From positions 1 through 64,000 of the forward strand of contig CAZLMW010000033.1 of the NCBI GenBank assembly GCA_964560875.1: 64,000 nucleotides of DNA. Reading direction: 5' to 3'. Of this stretch, positions 1 through 12,100 are shown in pieces. Each line of letters starts with the position of its first letter. Positions within the stretch are counted from its first letter, which is position 1. The notes beneath the pieces are model-generated. The model was not told the DNA's origin and made no database searches. It saw only the letters and a list, made by a program, of their open reading frames with translations. Source of the stretch: CAZLMW01 sp964560875. Its GTDB lineage: Bacteria > Myxococcota_A > UBA9042. Made by a program: the position numbers and the translations under genes.

Positions 1-1
1 G

Positions 2-2285
2 CTTACCCGCCTCTTAGGGGGCGGGACCCGTTGAAGCGAAGTGACGCCACCGGTTGGGGCGACGATCGTGGGCCTTACCCGCCTCTTAGGGGGCGGGACC
101 CGTTGAAGCGGCGACCTCATGGCACACGCATGGAGGCCGACCAAACTTACCCGCCTCTTAGGGGGCGGGACCCGTTGAAGCGCGAAGCGTATCGGCGTGT
201 CCCGGCAGACGGTCTACAACCTTACCCGCCTCTTAGGGGGCGGGACCCGTTGAAGCAAGTCGGGCTCGTCCATTCGTAATCGCCGGATCGAACTTACCCG
301 CCTCTTAGGGGGCGGGACCCGTTGAAGCGAAACAAACAGGCTCGGACAGACGACCTTCCCCGAACTTACCCGCCTCTTAGGGGGCGGGACCCGTTGAAGC
401 GTAGCACGGGCGGCGGCGGACGCGCCACGGTGGCGTTCTTACCCGCCTCTTAGGGGGCGGGACCCGTTGAAGCAGCAACGCCATCGCGTCTCAACTGATA
501 CCGCGCGGGCTTACCCGCCTCTTAGGGGGCGGGACCCGTTGAAGCATTTCGGAAGGCTGGCACGAGCTCGGATGCGAGGCGCCTTACCCGCCTCTTAGGG
601 GGCGGGACCCGTTGAAGCGGGGACCCGCTGCAACTCGCGGCCGGTCAGCGGAACCACTTACCCGCCTCTTAGGGGGCGGGACCCGTTGAAGCCATCTACA
701 TCGCAGAGCAGCCGCTCGGCCAGCGAACCTTACCCGCCTCTTAGGGGGCGGGACCCGTTGAAGCACCGTGACGGTGTGCTCGGTCACGATCATCGGGATC
801 TTACCCGCCTCTTAGGGGGCGGGACCCGTTGAAGCTATTCGCCTCATGGCTGGTATTCGTTCGCCGACTTTCTTACCCGCCTCTTAGGGGGCGGGACCCG
901 TTGAAGCTGCCCGGAAGCCGCACAAGCCGCGGTCATGGAGATCCCGCTTACCCGCCTCTTAGGGGGCGGGACCCGTTGAAGCCAGTGCAGGTGTGTCGCG
1001 ATCCCGGTGCGTCCCACCTTACCCGCCTCTTAGGGGGCGGGACCCGTTGAAGCGAGCCGGGCAGCGGCGCGCTCGAGTAGCCAGCGGTCTTACCCGCCTC
1101 TTAGGGGGCGGGACCCGTTGAAGCCCTTCCAGCATCTCAAACAGCCGAAACAGGTCGTCTCTTACCCGCCTCTTAGGGGGCGGGACCCGTTGAAGCATCG
1201 TGGTTTCGATGATTTCGCGGCAGGCCAGCGCCCTTACCCGCCTCTTAGGGGGCGGGACCCGTTGAAGCATTCGCTCAAGTCGCGCATCGAAGCGTTGGCG
1301 CCTCTTACCCGCCTCTTAGGGGGCGGGACCCGTTGAAGCGAGTACGACAGCGACGCAAATAGCCGGCTTGAAAAGCTTACCCGCCTCTTAGGGGGCGGGA
1401 CCCGTTGAAGCCAGCAGCGCCAGGATCATGGCGGCCAGGTCTTGCTCCTTACCCGCCTCTTAGGGGGCGGGACCCGTTGAAGCTAGACCATGCGGTGCCC
1501 CCGCTTGCTGGTCGACCGCTTACCCGCCTCTTAGGGGGCGGGACCCGTTGAAGCGACGTGATCAGCGCCTTCGGTGACAGTGCCGAAACCTTACCCGCCT
1601 CTTAGGGGGCGGGACCCGTTGAAGCCTAACTCCACCCTTGCAGTCATCGAGCAAGCGACCCTTACCCGCCTCTTAGGGGGCGGGACCCGTTGAAGCCGCA
1701 GAAGACCATCAAGAACGCGCAAGTCGCGCAAATGGTCTTACCCGCCTCTTAGGGGGCGGGACCCGTTGAAGCGCGCTCAACGGCACCGGCACCGACGGCT
1801 GCGCGATCTTACCCGCCTCTTAGGGGGCGGGACCCGTTGAAGCGTGATTTGCATGGCGTAGGCAATCTGCGGGTTGGCGTAGTACTTACCCGCCTCTTAG
1901 GGGGCGGGACCCGTTGAAGCCGTTGCTCGTGGTGCTCCCGCAGTCCGCAGGCCGTCCTTACCCGCCTCTTAGGGGGCGGGACCCGTTGAAGCTAAGCGAA
2001 TAGTCCGTGCTCTGCACCACGTCACAGACGGACCTTACCCGCCTCTTAGGGGGCGGGACCCGTTGAAGCACGACGGGGCTCATTCCCGAGGACCGGCTAC
2101 AAGATCTTACCCGCCTCTTAGGGGGCGGGACCCGTTGAAGCTAGACCGAGCCGCCGGCCCGGTGCACGCGAGAAGCGACTTACCCGCCTCTTAGGGGGCG
2201 GGACCCGTTGAAGCGTCCTGACCACCTACCTGCAGGACGAGGCGCAGCTCTTACCCGCCTCTTAGGGGGCGGGACCCGTTGAAGC
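2..2285 (+). CRISPR. CRISPR array, 32 repeats of 36 bp, 31 spacers
   Basis: Thirty-two apparently identical 36-bp repeats, beginning CTTACCCGCC and ending GACCCGTTGAAGC, occur at intervals of 71-77 bp, giving spacers of 35-41 bp that all differ. The repeat contains an 8-bp hairpin (CCCGCCTC / GGGGCGGG, one T-G wobble) around a TTAG loop. The 3' end GTTGAAGC resembles the 8-nt handle left on crRNAs in many type I and III systems, so transcription is probably left to right and the leader lies before base 1. The window opens one base before a repeat, so the array may extend to the left. No degenerate terminal repeat is seen even at the distal end. No cas gene is present in the window, so type cannot be assigned. 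Confidence 0.98.
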
Positions 2286-2669
2286 AGGGGTCGGTGTTCG
2301 GTCTGCCGCGAGTGGTTCACCCCCAACGTGCGCGTCTGTGGCCCGAGCGGTGGTCCCTTGTTTACGGCGCGAGGCCGCGTCACGTGGGCCTCAAAGCGTG
2401 GCGCGCGACCATCCCGACCTTCGGCCTCGGCTGGTCGGTCGTCTTTTGATGCCGAACGCCGAAACCCTCGTAGAACTGCACAGGACGGGCGATAGGGCCG
2501 AGGGGGCACTTAACTACCTACCCCCCCTGCAAAACGGCTCTGCGGGCTTCTGCGAGCCCGTGGCGGGCATATGGTCTCAAAAAAGGGTCCTGAAACGCTC
2601 GACTGCTCTCCTGCGGGCGGGAATTGACCCGGGTGCGCGTCCAAGCCCAAAGTCGCGCAATCTACCACC
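2286..2669. other. gene-poor flank of the CRISPR array
   Basis: No convincing gene, promoter or terminator is visible. The sequence just after the last repeat is not AT-rich and does not look like a leader. On the minus strand around 2610-2665 there are weak tRNA-like strings (a GGTGGTAGA D-loop-like and a GGGTCAATTCCCG T-arm-like string about 37 bases apart), but no acceptor stem or proper anticodon stem can be formed. Confidence 0.5.
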
Positions 2670-3100
2670 ATGCAACGATTCCTCCCCCGCCAGTCCGCTC
2701 TTCGCGCGCCCCTGGTTGCCGCCGTCCTCATGGCTGCACTTGTCGCCCATGCCGCGTCGCTCATGGCCGCGCCACGCCTCGATGCGCCCGGTCCTCCCCG
2801 CGATGCGCCCGGTCCCAAACATCCGCCCGCCATCGCGCAGAGTTACCTCGCCGAAGCCGAGACCATCGCCAAGCGTCACCCGTCCCTGGCCATCGCCCAC
2901 GCTGCTGTCGCCCGCCTCGCCTCTCACGTCGGCAAGAACGTGCTCCGCGCCAAACACCTCGGTCTCGAGCTTCCCAGGACTTCATGGACGGTGAAGCGGA
3001 TGACATTCAGGCCTTGCGTCGTCATCCAAGCGTCTCGAATCTCATCGTGCTCGACCTGAGCCGGCTCGCCGTGATGGTTCGGCCTATTCGAAGCACTTGA
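2670..3100 (+). pseudogene. frameshifted remnant of a secreted / LRR-like protein
   Basis: The first 100 or so codons from 2670 have strong G/C at third positions and encode a plausible signal peptide (hydrophobic run around residues 12-28 ending AHAAS) followed by a helical Ala-rich segment. Coding character then continues in the +2 frame from about 2978 to the TGA at 3098-3100, where ADDIQALRRHP and LIVLDLSRL resemble a leucine-rich-repeat unit of the kind seen in myxobacterial LRR proteins. This reads as one gene broken by a frameshift, or two fragments joined. The end overlaps the end of the giant gene on the other strand by 17 bp. Function unknown; the LRR reading rests on one repeat only. 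Confidence 0.4.
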
Positions 3101-6100
3101 AGGCGACCCAGAACTTGTCCTTCTCGCCGCTGTCGTCGTTCCACGAGATGCCGGCCATCTTGATGGTCTTGCTGTGGCTGCCGTCGTTGAACGAGAAGCT
3201 CGCGCAGGTGTTGCTGTCGCCGGTGTTGCCGCTGTCCTTGGTGCAGTAGCCGTCGCCTCGCACGGTCGCTTTCTTGCTCGGATCGGTGTTGCAGTCGTCG
3301 CAGGCGTCACCCCAACCGAAGTACAGGTGGCACTTCTTGTTGATCTGGTCGCTGATGTATTTCCACAGCGTGTCGTTGCCAACCCGCATCCCTGCGGTGC
3401 CGTCGACCTGGAAGACCGCAGTGGAGACCTTCAGCACCCGGGTTCCCCCGGTCTCGGTCTCGAGCGTGATGCGCGCGTCGTTGCTCGCGTTGCCCTCGCC
3501 GCTGGTGTGATCGGACCAACCGACGAAGGGTTTGCCGTTTTGGGTCTCGGAGCGGACGGTGACCGACGCCGTTGTGCCCTTGCGGATCTTGACGCTGCCG
3601 TTGGTGTCGGAGACCTCGGAGTCGCCCTTGGCGGTCAGGCCGCCGTCGTCGATGGTCAGGCCGGCGCCCTTGAGCGCCAATGCGTCGTTGCCCGTCAGCT
3701 CGAAGCGCGCGTCGAAGTCGACCGATGAGTCGTTGCTGAAGTCGATGTAGCCGTTGCGTCCGCCGCTCAGCGCGCGAATCTCGAGGCCCGGTGCGGCGCC
3801 GTCCTTGACCTTGACGTACACGCGGTTGTCGGTCGACGCGACGATAAAGTCCTTGCTGCCGAAGACCTTCACGGAGTTGGCGTCGTCCATGTAGATGCCG
3901 CCGCCGTGCGTCGCGCTCTTCCAGCCGGTGTTGGTCTTGTTGCTGATGAACCAGCCGCCATCGGCGTCCACGACCACGTTGTTGTCGACCTTGAAGCCAC
4001 CGTCGGCCTGCATGTCCACGTCCGAGTACAGCTGCTTGCTGCCGAAGACCTCGATCTTGCTCGTCCCCTGCATGTAGAAGCCGCCGCCGTGCGTCGAGTT
4101 CTGCCAGCCGGTGTTGCCGTAGCTGCGGTGCCAACCAGCGCCGTCGTCGATGACGATGCTGCCGTCGACCTTGATGCTGCTGTCTGCGCGGATCGAACCG
4201 TTGACGTGCAAGGCCTCGGCCGGTGAATCGGTGCGGATCCCGACCTTGCGGCTGTTGGTGACCATCATCGCGGTGTAGTCGGCGGCGTCGGTGCCGTTGT
4301 TGGTGCGCAGCTCCATGACGTAGCCGCTGCTCGAGTCGGAGGCGCCGGTGTTGATGTGCATGCCGCTGGTGTCCGACGCGATGTAGACGCTGCGGCTGCC
4401 GTTTTCGAAGCGCGCCTGCCAATCGCTGACGGTCGTCTTGACGTGCAGTGGATGGGACGGGGTGCCGCTGATGCCGACGTAACCGCTGCGCTCCACCACG
4501 AGGTGATCCGCGCTGCCACCGACGCCGAAGAGCCGGTCTGCGCCCCACTTGGTCTCGGCATAACCGGTCGGGACGCTGCCAGACGTGAACGCCTTGGCGA
4601 CCCAACCGCCGCTGTGCTGGTTGCCGACGAGCGCGACCGAAACCGTGCCCGCGGCGGCGCATTTGACCTCGAGGAAGGTGGCCGAGCTCGCCTTGGTGAC
4701 CAGGCGGACCTCGGTGAACATCGTCGTGCTGTTGCGGCCGTGATTGAGGAGCGTGAAGCTCGCGTTCGCCGCGTCGTTAAACGCGCCCGAGATGCGGAAG
4801 GTCAGCGACGAATGGCTACCGGTCGCGCCCTCTTCGCGCAGGGTGAAGGTGCCGTCAAAGCGGTTGCCGCCCGTGTTCTCGGCGATGCGCTTGTACTGGC
4901 CGAGCTGGCACGAGCCGCTGAGCTTGTCGGTGCCGCCCGTGGCCGTGCAGATCGGCTTGCCGTCGCCATCATGGCCCTTGAGCACGAAGCCATCGGCGCA
5001 CTGCTGGTTGTCCTCGACGAAGTAGTCGCCGAGCTTGCCGTACTTCTTGGTGCTGAGCGTGCCGTCGCCGTCGAGGTACATCGCCGTGTTGCTCGAAGCG
5101 TCGCCGCCGGACTGCCAGACGAACTCGTGGGCGCCGATGCCGCTGGCGTACTCGGTCGTGCCATCGGTGCGGAACGCCATCTGCCGGCTGCCGCCGTACG
5201 CCTTGAAGTGGGCGTTGTCACCGTTTTCGCGCAGCCAGGCGTCGTTGACGTCATATTGGTGGTTATGCTTGGTCCCGTCGGTCCAGGGCGTCGATCCGTC
5301 ATCGAGCTTGGCGGCCCGGATGTTGTCGACCTCGGTCTGGTTGAAGTCGTTGCTGGGCTTGACCCACGGCGTCGACCCGTCGTCGAGCTTGGCGGCGCGC
5401 AGGTTGTCGACCTCGGTCTGGCTGAAGTCGTTGCTCGGCTTGACCCATGGCGTGCTGCCGTCGGCGAGCTTGCTGGCGCGGACGTTGGTGACCTGCGACG
5501 AGGTGAACTGATCGGCCGGGATGGTCGAGGTGTAGGCCACCGTCGGCTTGTTGATGACGTTGTCCCAGTCCATGAAGCCGGTCGGGCCGCCGCCCTTGAG
5601 GTCCTCGCGCGTGAAGCCGAAGCCGGCGAAGTACAGCCGACCCTTGCGGTTTTGCAGGCGGATGTGGGTGTAGTGATCGAGACCCGTCGCAGCGAGCACA
5701 ACCATCATGCCGGACGCATCGCCCGACACCGGGTCGGCCGCGGCCTGGTACGCCATGACGCGACGCTGGAACATCCAACCACCGCTGCTGTCCTTGGTGA
5801 ACACGTCAAAGTGCCCGGCGTCCTTGGCGGTGCGCACCGACAGCCACGCCGTCTTCATGCCGCTGGGGATGGCGAAGTCGACAAACTCGGTGCCCGCGGC
5901 TGCCGAGCCGGTGGTCTCCGTGTAGATGCACGGCTTGTCGGTGCCGCCGGCCGCGAATTTTGGCTCGCCCCAGCAGTTGCCGTCGACGGTCCACTTGCCG
6001 GTCGTCTGGTCGCTCGGATCCTTGCCGTGCAGTGTCGCTTCGATGTTGAGCGAGCTGTCCTTGATGCACAGCGGCTCGCCGTTGGTGTCGACGCCGTATT

Positions 6101-9100
6101 GGACCGAGCCCGCGGCGCATTGCTTGTTGCTGAGCGCGAAGGTGCTGCCGTCATACGTCGTGTTGCTGTCGGCCGCGCAGACCTTGACGCCGCTGCCATT
6201 GAAGCCCACGAGATACTGACCCGTGCTGCATTGCTGGTTGCTGAGCGCAAAGTCGGTGCCGTCGTACTTGGTGTCCGCGTCGGTCGCGCAGACCTTGACG
6301 CCTTTGTCGTCGACGCCGAGCAGCTGCTGGCCGGACGCACACTGTTGGTTGCTGAGCGCGAAGTTGGTGCCGCTGTAGGTGGTGTTCGCATCGGCCGCGC
6401 ACTGGACCGCGCCGTTGCTGTCGATGCCCGTGACCTGCTGGCCGCTGCTGCAGGCCTGGTTGCCTTTCGCGAGATGCGCGCTGTTGAAGTAGAAGCCGCC
6501 GACGCTGGTGACCTTGCCCTTGACGTGCAGCTCGGTCTTGGACAGCGCCATGATCCGCTTGGACAGGTCGTCGCCGCCGTCCATCCACACGAAGTTGTAG
6601 GCGCCCACACCGGTCGCATATTCGGTGGTGCCGTCGGCCCGCCACGCGATCTGCTTGGACTTGCCGTTGACGATGTAGTTCTTCGAATCCGACCGCTCGA
6701 GCCGGTCCTTGTTCACGTCGTAGCTGTGCGTGTGCTCGCTGCCGGTGGCCCATGGCGTCGTGCCGTCGGCGAGCTTGTTGGCGCGCACGTTGTCGGTTTC
6801 GGACTGGGTGAAGTCGTCGGCCGCGATGAGGCTCGTATAAGCGACGTTCGGTCGGTTCACGACGCCGGTCCAGTCGATATGACCGTTGCTGCCGCTGCCG
6901 ACCTTCTGCTCGCGCGTGTAGCCCAGACCTGCAAAGTGAATGCGGCCGTTGCGGTTGACCAGGCGGATGTGAGTGTACGAATCCAGCTGCGTGGCGGCGA
7001 GGTAAATGACGTTGCCGTCGCCGTTGGCGGTGTTCTGTTGGGCCTGGTAGCCGGTGATCGACCGCTGGTAGAAGAGCGTGCCGCTGCTGTTCTTGGTGAA
7101 CACGTCGAACGTGCCGCCGTCGGTGTGTGCGCGGATCGCGATGTACGCGGTTTTCATGCCCGAGGGGACCGGGAATTCGACGAACTCGGTGCCCGCGGTG
7201 CCCGGACCCTTCGTGGTGTTGAACAGGCAGGGGAAGCTGCCGCCGCCGGCTGCGAACCTGGGCTCGCCCCAGCAGTTGGCGTCTTCGGTCCACTTGCCGG
7301 TCGTCTTATCGTTAGCGTCCTTACCATGTTGGACGACCTCGGCCTTGAAGCCGACGTCGGCGATGCAAACGGCCTTGCCATCCGCGTCGACACCCTGCTG
7401 TACGAGGCCGGCGCCGCACTTCTGATCGGACGTCATGAAGGTGCTGCCGCCGTACGTGACCTCGGTCTTGCAGACGATGTCGCCCGATGTATCGACGCCG
7501 GTCGCGACTTTGCCGCTGCCGCAGGTCTGGTTGCCTTTCATGACGTGGGTCGAGCCGATGAGCACACCGCCGGTGCCGGCCACCAGCTTGCCTTGCAGCG
7601 TGAGCTCGGTCTTGGAAAGCGCCGCGGCGCGATTGCTGGTGCCGGTGCCGCCTTGCAGCCAGACGAACGGGTAGGCGCCCGACGACGCGTATTCGGCGGT
7701 GCCATCGCTGCGCATGACGAGCGACTTGTTGTTGCCGTTGGCGACGAAGTGTTTCGTGTCAGACCGCTGCAGCTCGTCCTTGTTCACGTCGTAGCTGTGG
7801 GTGTGCTCGCTGCCGCTGGCCCATGGTGTGGTGCCGTCGGCGAGCTTGCTGGCGCGGACGTTGTCGACCTCGGTCTGGTTGAAGTCATCGGCGGGCTCGA
7901 CCCATGGCGTTGAACCGTCGGCCAGCTTGTTGGCGCGCAGGTTGCTGGTCTCGCTGGTCGTGAACTTGTCGGCCGGGATCGCGGCTGTGTACTGCACGTT
8001 GGGCCGGTTGACGATGTTCGCCCAGTCGTGGAACCCGTTGCCGGCGCTGCCGACCATGTCCATGCGCGAAAAGCCGATGCCCGCGAAGTAGATACGGCCC
8101 TGGCGGTTCTGGATACGGACCTCGGTGAAGTGGTCGAGCCCGGTCGCCGCCAGGAACACCTGCATGCCGTCGTGGCCGCCGTTGGTCGTGTTCTGGACGC
8201 TGTTGTGCGCCGTAATGCGCCGCTGGAATTTGAACGCCCCGCCCGTGGTCTTGGTGAAGATGTCGAAGTAGCCCGAGTCGCTCCACGCCTTGACCGCGAC
8301 CCACGCCGTCTTCATGCCCGTCGGGACCGCGAAGTCCATCGTCTCGCTGCCAGCCGTCGCCTTGCCCGTGGTGGTTGTGAACGAACACGGCGCCTCGCTG
8401 CCGCCCGCCACGAACTTCGGGTCGCCCCAACAGCTGTTGTCATCGGTCCAGCCGCCCGCCGACTTGGCCGACGCGTCCTTGCTGCCCTTGACCGCCTCGA
8501 TGTTCAGGCCGCTGTCCTTGATGCACCGCGGGTTGCCGTTGCCGTCGACGCCGAATTGCACTTCGCCGGTGGCACACGCCTTGCCCGAGAGCGCGAAGTC
8601 GATGCCGTTGTACTCGGTGTTGGCGTCGGCCACGCAGACCTTGTTGCCGTTGCCGTCAAAGCCGACCAGGTACTTGCCCGAGTCGCATTGCTGGTTGCTC
8701 AGCGCGAAGTCCTTGCCCGTGTACTTGGTGTCGGCGTCGGTCACGCAGACCTTGACGCCCTTGTCGTCGATACCGAGCAGCTGCTGGCCGCTGCTGCACT
8801 GCTGGTTGCTCAGCGCAAAGTTGGTGCCGCTGTACGTCGTGTTCGCGTCGGTGGCGCAGGTGACCGCGCCGTTGGTGTCGATGCCCGTGACCTGCTGGCC
8901 GCTGCTGCATGACTGGCCGCCCTTGGCGACGTGCGCGTTGTTGAAGAAGAAGCCGCCGACGCTGGTGACCTTGCCCTTGACGTGCAATTCCGTCTTGGAG
9001 AGCGCCGCGATGCGGTGGCCGAGGTCGTCACCGCCGTCCATGAACACGAAGTTGTAGGCGCCCACGCCGGTCGCATACTCGGTCGTGCCGTCGCTGCGCA

Positions 9101-12100
9101 GCACGATCTGCTTGGACTTGCCGTTGACGATGAAGTTTTGGCTGTCGGCACGCTCGAGCCGGTCCTTGTTCACGTCGTATTTGTGGGTGTGGTCGCTGCC
9201 GGTCTTCCAGGGCTGCGAACCGTCGGCCAGCTTGTTGGCGCGCACGTTGTCGGTTTCGGACTGGGTGAAATCGTCGGCCGCGATCTTGGCCGTGTACGCG
9301 ACGTTGGGGCGGTTGACGACGCCGGTCCAGTCGATGTTTCCGTTGCTGCCGCTGCCGACCTTCTGTTCCCGCGTGTACCCGAGGCCGGCGAAGTGGATGC
9401 GGCCGTTGCGATTCTTCAGCTGGATGTGGGTGTAAGCGCCGAGGTTGGTCGCGGCGAGGAAGATGACGTTGCCGTCGCCGTTTGCGGCGTTCTGCACGCC
9501 CTGGTAGCCGGTGATCGAGCGCTGGAAGAAGAGCGAGCCGCTGCTGTTCTTGGTGTAGACGTCGAACGTGCCGCCGTCGGTGTGGGCGCGGATCGCGATA
9601 TACGCGGTCTTCATGCCGCTGGGGATCGGGAATTCGACGAACTCGCTGCCCGCGGTGCCCGGCCCCTTGGTCGCGGTGTACAGGCACGGGAAGTTGCCGC
9701 CGCCGGCTGCGAACCTGGGCTCGCCCCAGCAGTTGGCGTCTTCGGTCCACTTGCCGGTCGTCTTATCGTTGGCGTCCTTACCATGTTGGACGACCTCGGC
9801 CTTGAAGCCGACATCGGCGATGCAAACTGCCTTGCCATCCGCGTCGACACCCTGCTGAACCAGGCCGGTGCCGCACTTCTGATCGGACGTCATGAAGTTG
9901 CTGCCGCCGTAGGTGATCTCGGTCTTGCAGACGATGTCGCCCGAGGAGTCGACGCCGGTCGCGACCTTGCCGCTGCCGCAGGTCTGGTTGCCCTTCATGA
10001 CGTGGGTCGAGCCGATGAGAACGCCGCCCGTGCCGGCGACCAGCTTGCCTTGCAGCGTGAGCTCGGTCTTGGAAAGCGCCGCGGCGCGGTTGCTCGTGCC
10101 GGTGCCGCCCTGCAGCCAGATGAAGGGGTATTTGCCCGACGACGCGTATTCGGCGTCGCCGTCGGTGCGCATCACGAGCGATTTGCTGTTGCCGTTGGCG
10201 ATGAAATGCTGGCTGTCCGAGCGCTTCAGCTCGTCCTTGTTCACGTCGTACTTGTGCGTGTGCTCGCTGCCGGTGGCCCATGGTGTCGTACCGTCGGCGA
10301 GCTTGCTGGCGCGGACGTTGTCGACCTCGGACTGCTTGAAGTCGTCGGCGGGCTCGACCCACGGCGTGGACCCGTCGGCCAGCTTGTTGGCGCGCAGGTT
10401 GCTCGTCTCGGTCGTGGTGAACTTGTCGGCCGGGATCGTGCTCGTGTACTGCACGTTGGGCCGGTTGACGACGCTGTCCCAGTCCATGAAGCCGTTGGAC
10501 GCGCCGCCGACCATGTCCATGCGCGAAAAGCCGATGCCCGCGAAGTACAGGCGGCCCTGGCGGTTTTGCAGCCGGACCTCGGTGAAGTGATCGAGGCCGG
10601 TCGCCGCGAGGAAGACGGTCATCCCGTCGTAGCCGGTGTTGGTCGTGTTTTGGACCGAGTTGTGCGCGGTGATGCGCCGCTGGAATTTCCACCCGGCCGC
10701 GTTCTTGGTGAACACGTCGAAGTAGCCCGAATCGGTCCACGACAGCACCGAAACCCACGCGGTCTTGCTGCCGGTCGGAACCGTGAAATCGATGAACTCG
10801 CTGCCTTTTTGGGTCTTGCCCTTGGTATTGGTGAACGCGCAAGGCTTCTCGATACCCCCGGCGGCGAATCTCGGCTCGCCCCAGCAGTTGTTGTCGTCGG
10901 TCCAGTTGCCGCTGCTCTTGCTGGACGCGTCCTTGCTGGCCTTGACTGTCTCGATGTTGAGCCCGCTGTCCTTGATGCACAGCGGCTTGCCGGCGTTGTC
11001 GACGCCGTACTGAACCTGGCCGGCGGCGCACTTGTTGTCGGCGAGCGCGAAGTCGGTGCCGTCGTATTCGGTGTTCGCGTCCGAAACGCAGACCTTCTTG
11101 CCGTCCTTGTCGAAGCCGAGCAGCTGCTGGCCGCCGCTGCATTGTTGGTTGCTCAACGCGAAGTCGGTGCCGTCGTACGTGGTGTCAGCGTCCTTGACGC
11201 AGATCTTCACGCCCTTGTCATCGAGGCCGAGCAGCTGTTCGCCGGCGGCACATTTTTGGTTGCTCAGCGCGAAGTTGGTGCCGCTGTAGGTCGTGTTGGC
11301 GTCGGCGACGCACTTGACCGCGCCGTTGGCGTCAAAGCCGATGACCTGCTGGCCCGTTGAGCAGCTCTGGTTGCCCTTGGCGACGTGCGATGACCCGGTG
11401 AAGAAGCCGTTGATCGCGGTGACCTTGCCCTTGATGTGCAGCTCCTCCTTGGACAGCGCCGCGATGCGCCTGGCGAGGTCGTCGCCGCCGTCCATCCAGA
11501 CGAAGTTGTAGGCGCCCACGCCGGTCGCGTATTCGGCGGTGCCATCGGCGCGGAACGCCATCTGCTTGGACTTGCCGTTGACGATGAAGTTCTGGCTGTC
11601 GGCGCGCTCGAGCCGGTCCTTGTTGACGTCATATTTGTGCGTGTGGTCGCTGCCGGTCTTCCAGGGCTCCGAGCCGTCGGCGAGCTTGTTGGCGCGCACG
11701 TTGTCGGTTTCGGATTGGGTGAAGTCGTCGGCCGCGATCTTGGCGGTGTACGCGACGGTGGGGCGGTTGACGACGCCGGTCCAGTCGATGTGGCCGTTGT
11801 TGCCGCTGCCGACCTTCTCTTCGCGCGAGTAGCCGAGGCCCGCAAAGTGGATGCGACCGTTGCGGTTTTTCAGGCGGATGTGGGTGTAGTCGCCCAGCTG
11901 CGTCGCGGCGAGGAAGACCGCATTGCCGTCGCCGTTGTTGCCGTTTTGCACGCCCTGGTACGCGGTGATCGACCGCTGGTAGATCCAGGTGCCGCCGCTC
12001 GTCTTGGTGAACACGTCGAACGTGCCGCCTTCAACATGGGCGCGCGCGGCGACGTAGGCGGTGGCCATGCCGGACGGCAGCTTGAAGTCGATAAACTCGC

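Noticed and set aside
31..1336. Repeated short reading frames across the CRISPR array
   Set aside because: They translate the repeat (YPPLRGRDPLK and its reverse frames) again and again; no ribosome sites, and the array explains the sequence.
2600..2670. tRNA-like strings on the minus strand
   Set aside because: D-loop-like and T-arm-like strings have nearly the right spacing, but no acceptor stem, anticodon stem or CCA can be formed, so it is not a tRNA gene.
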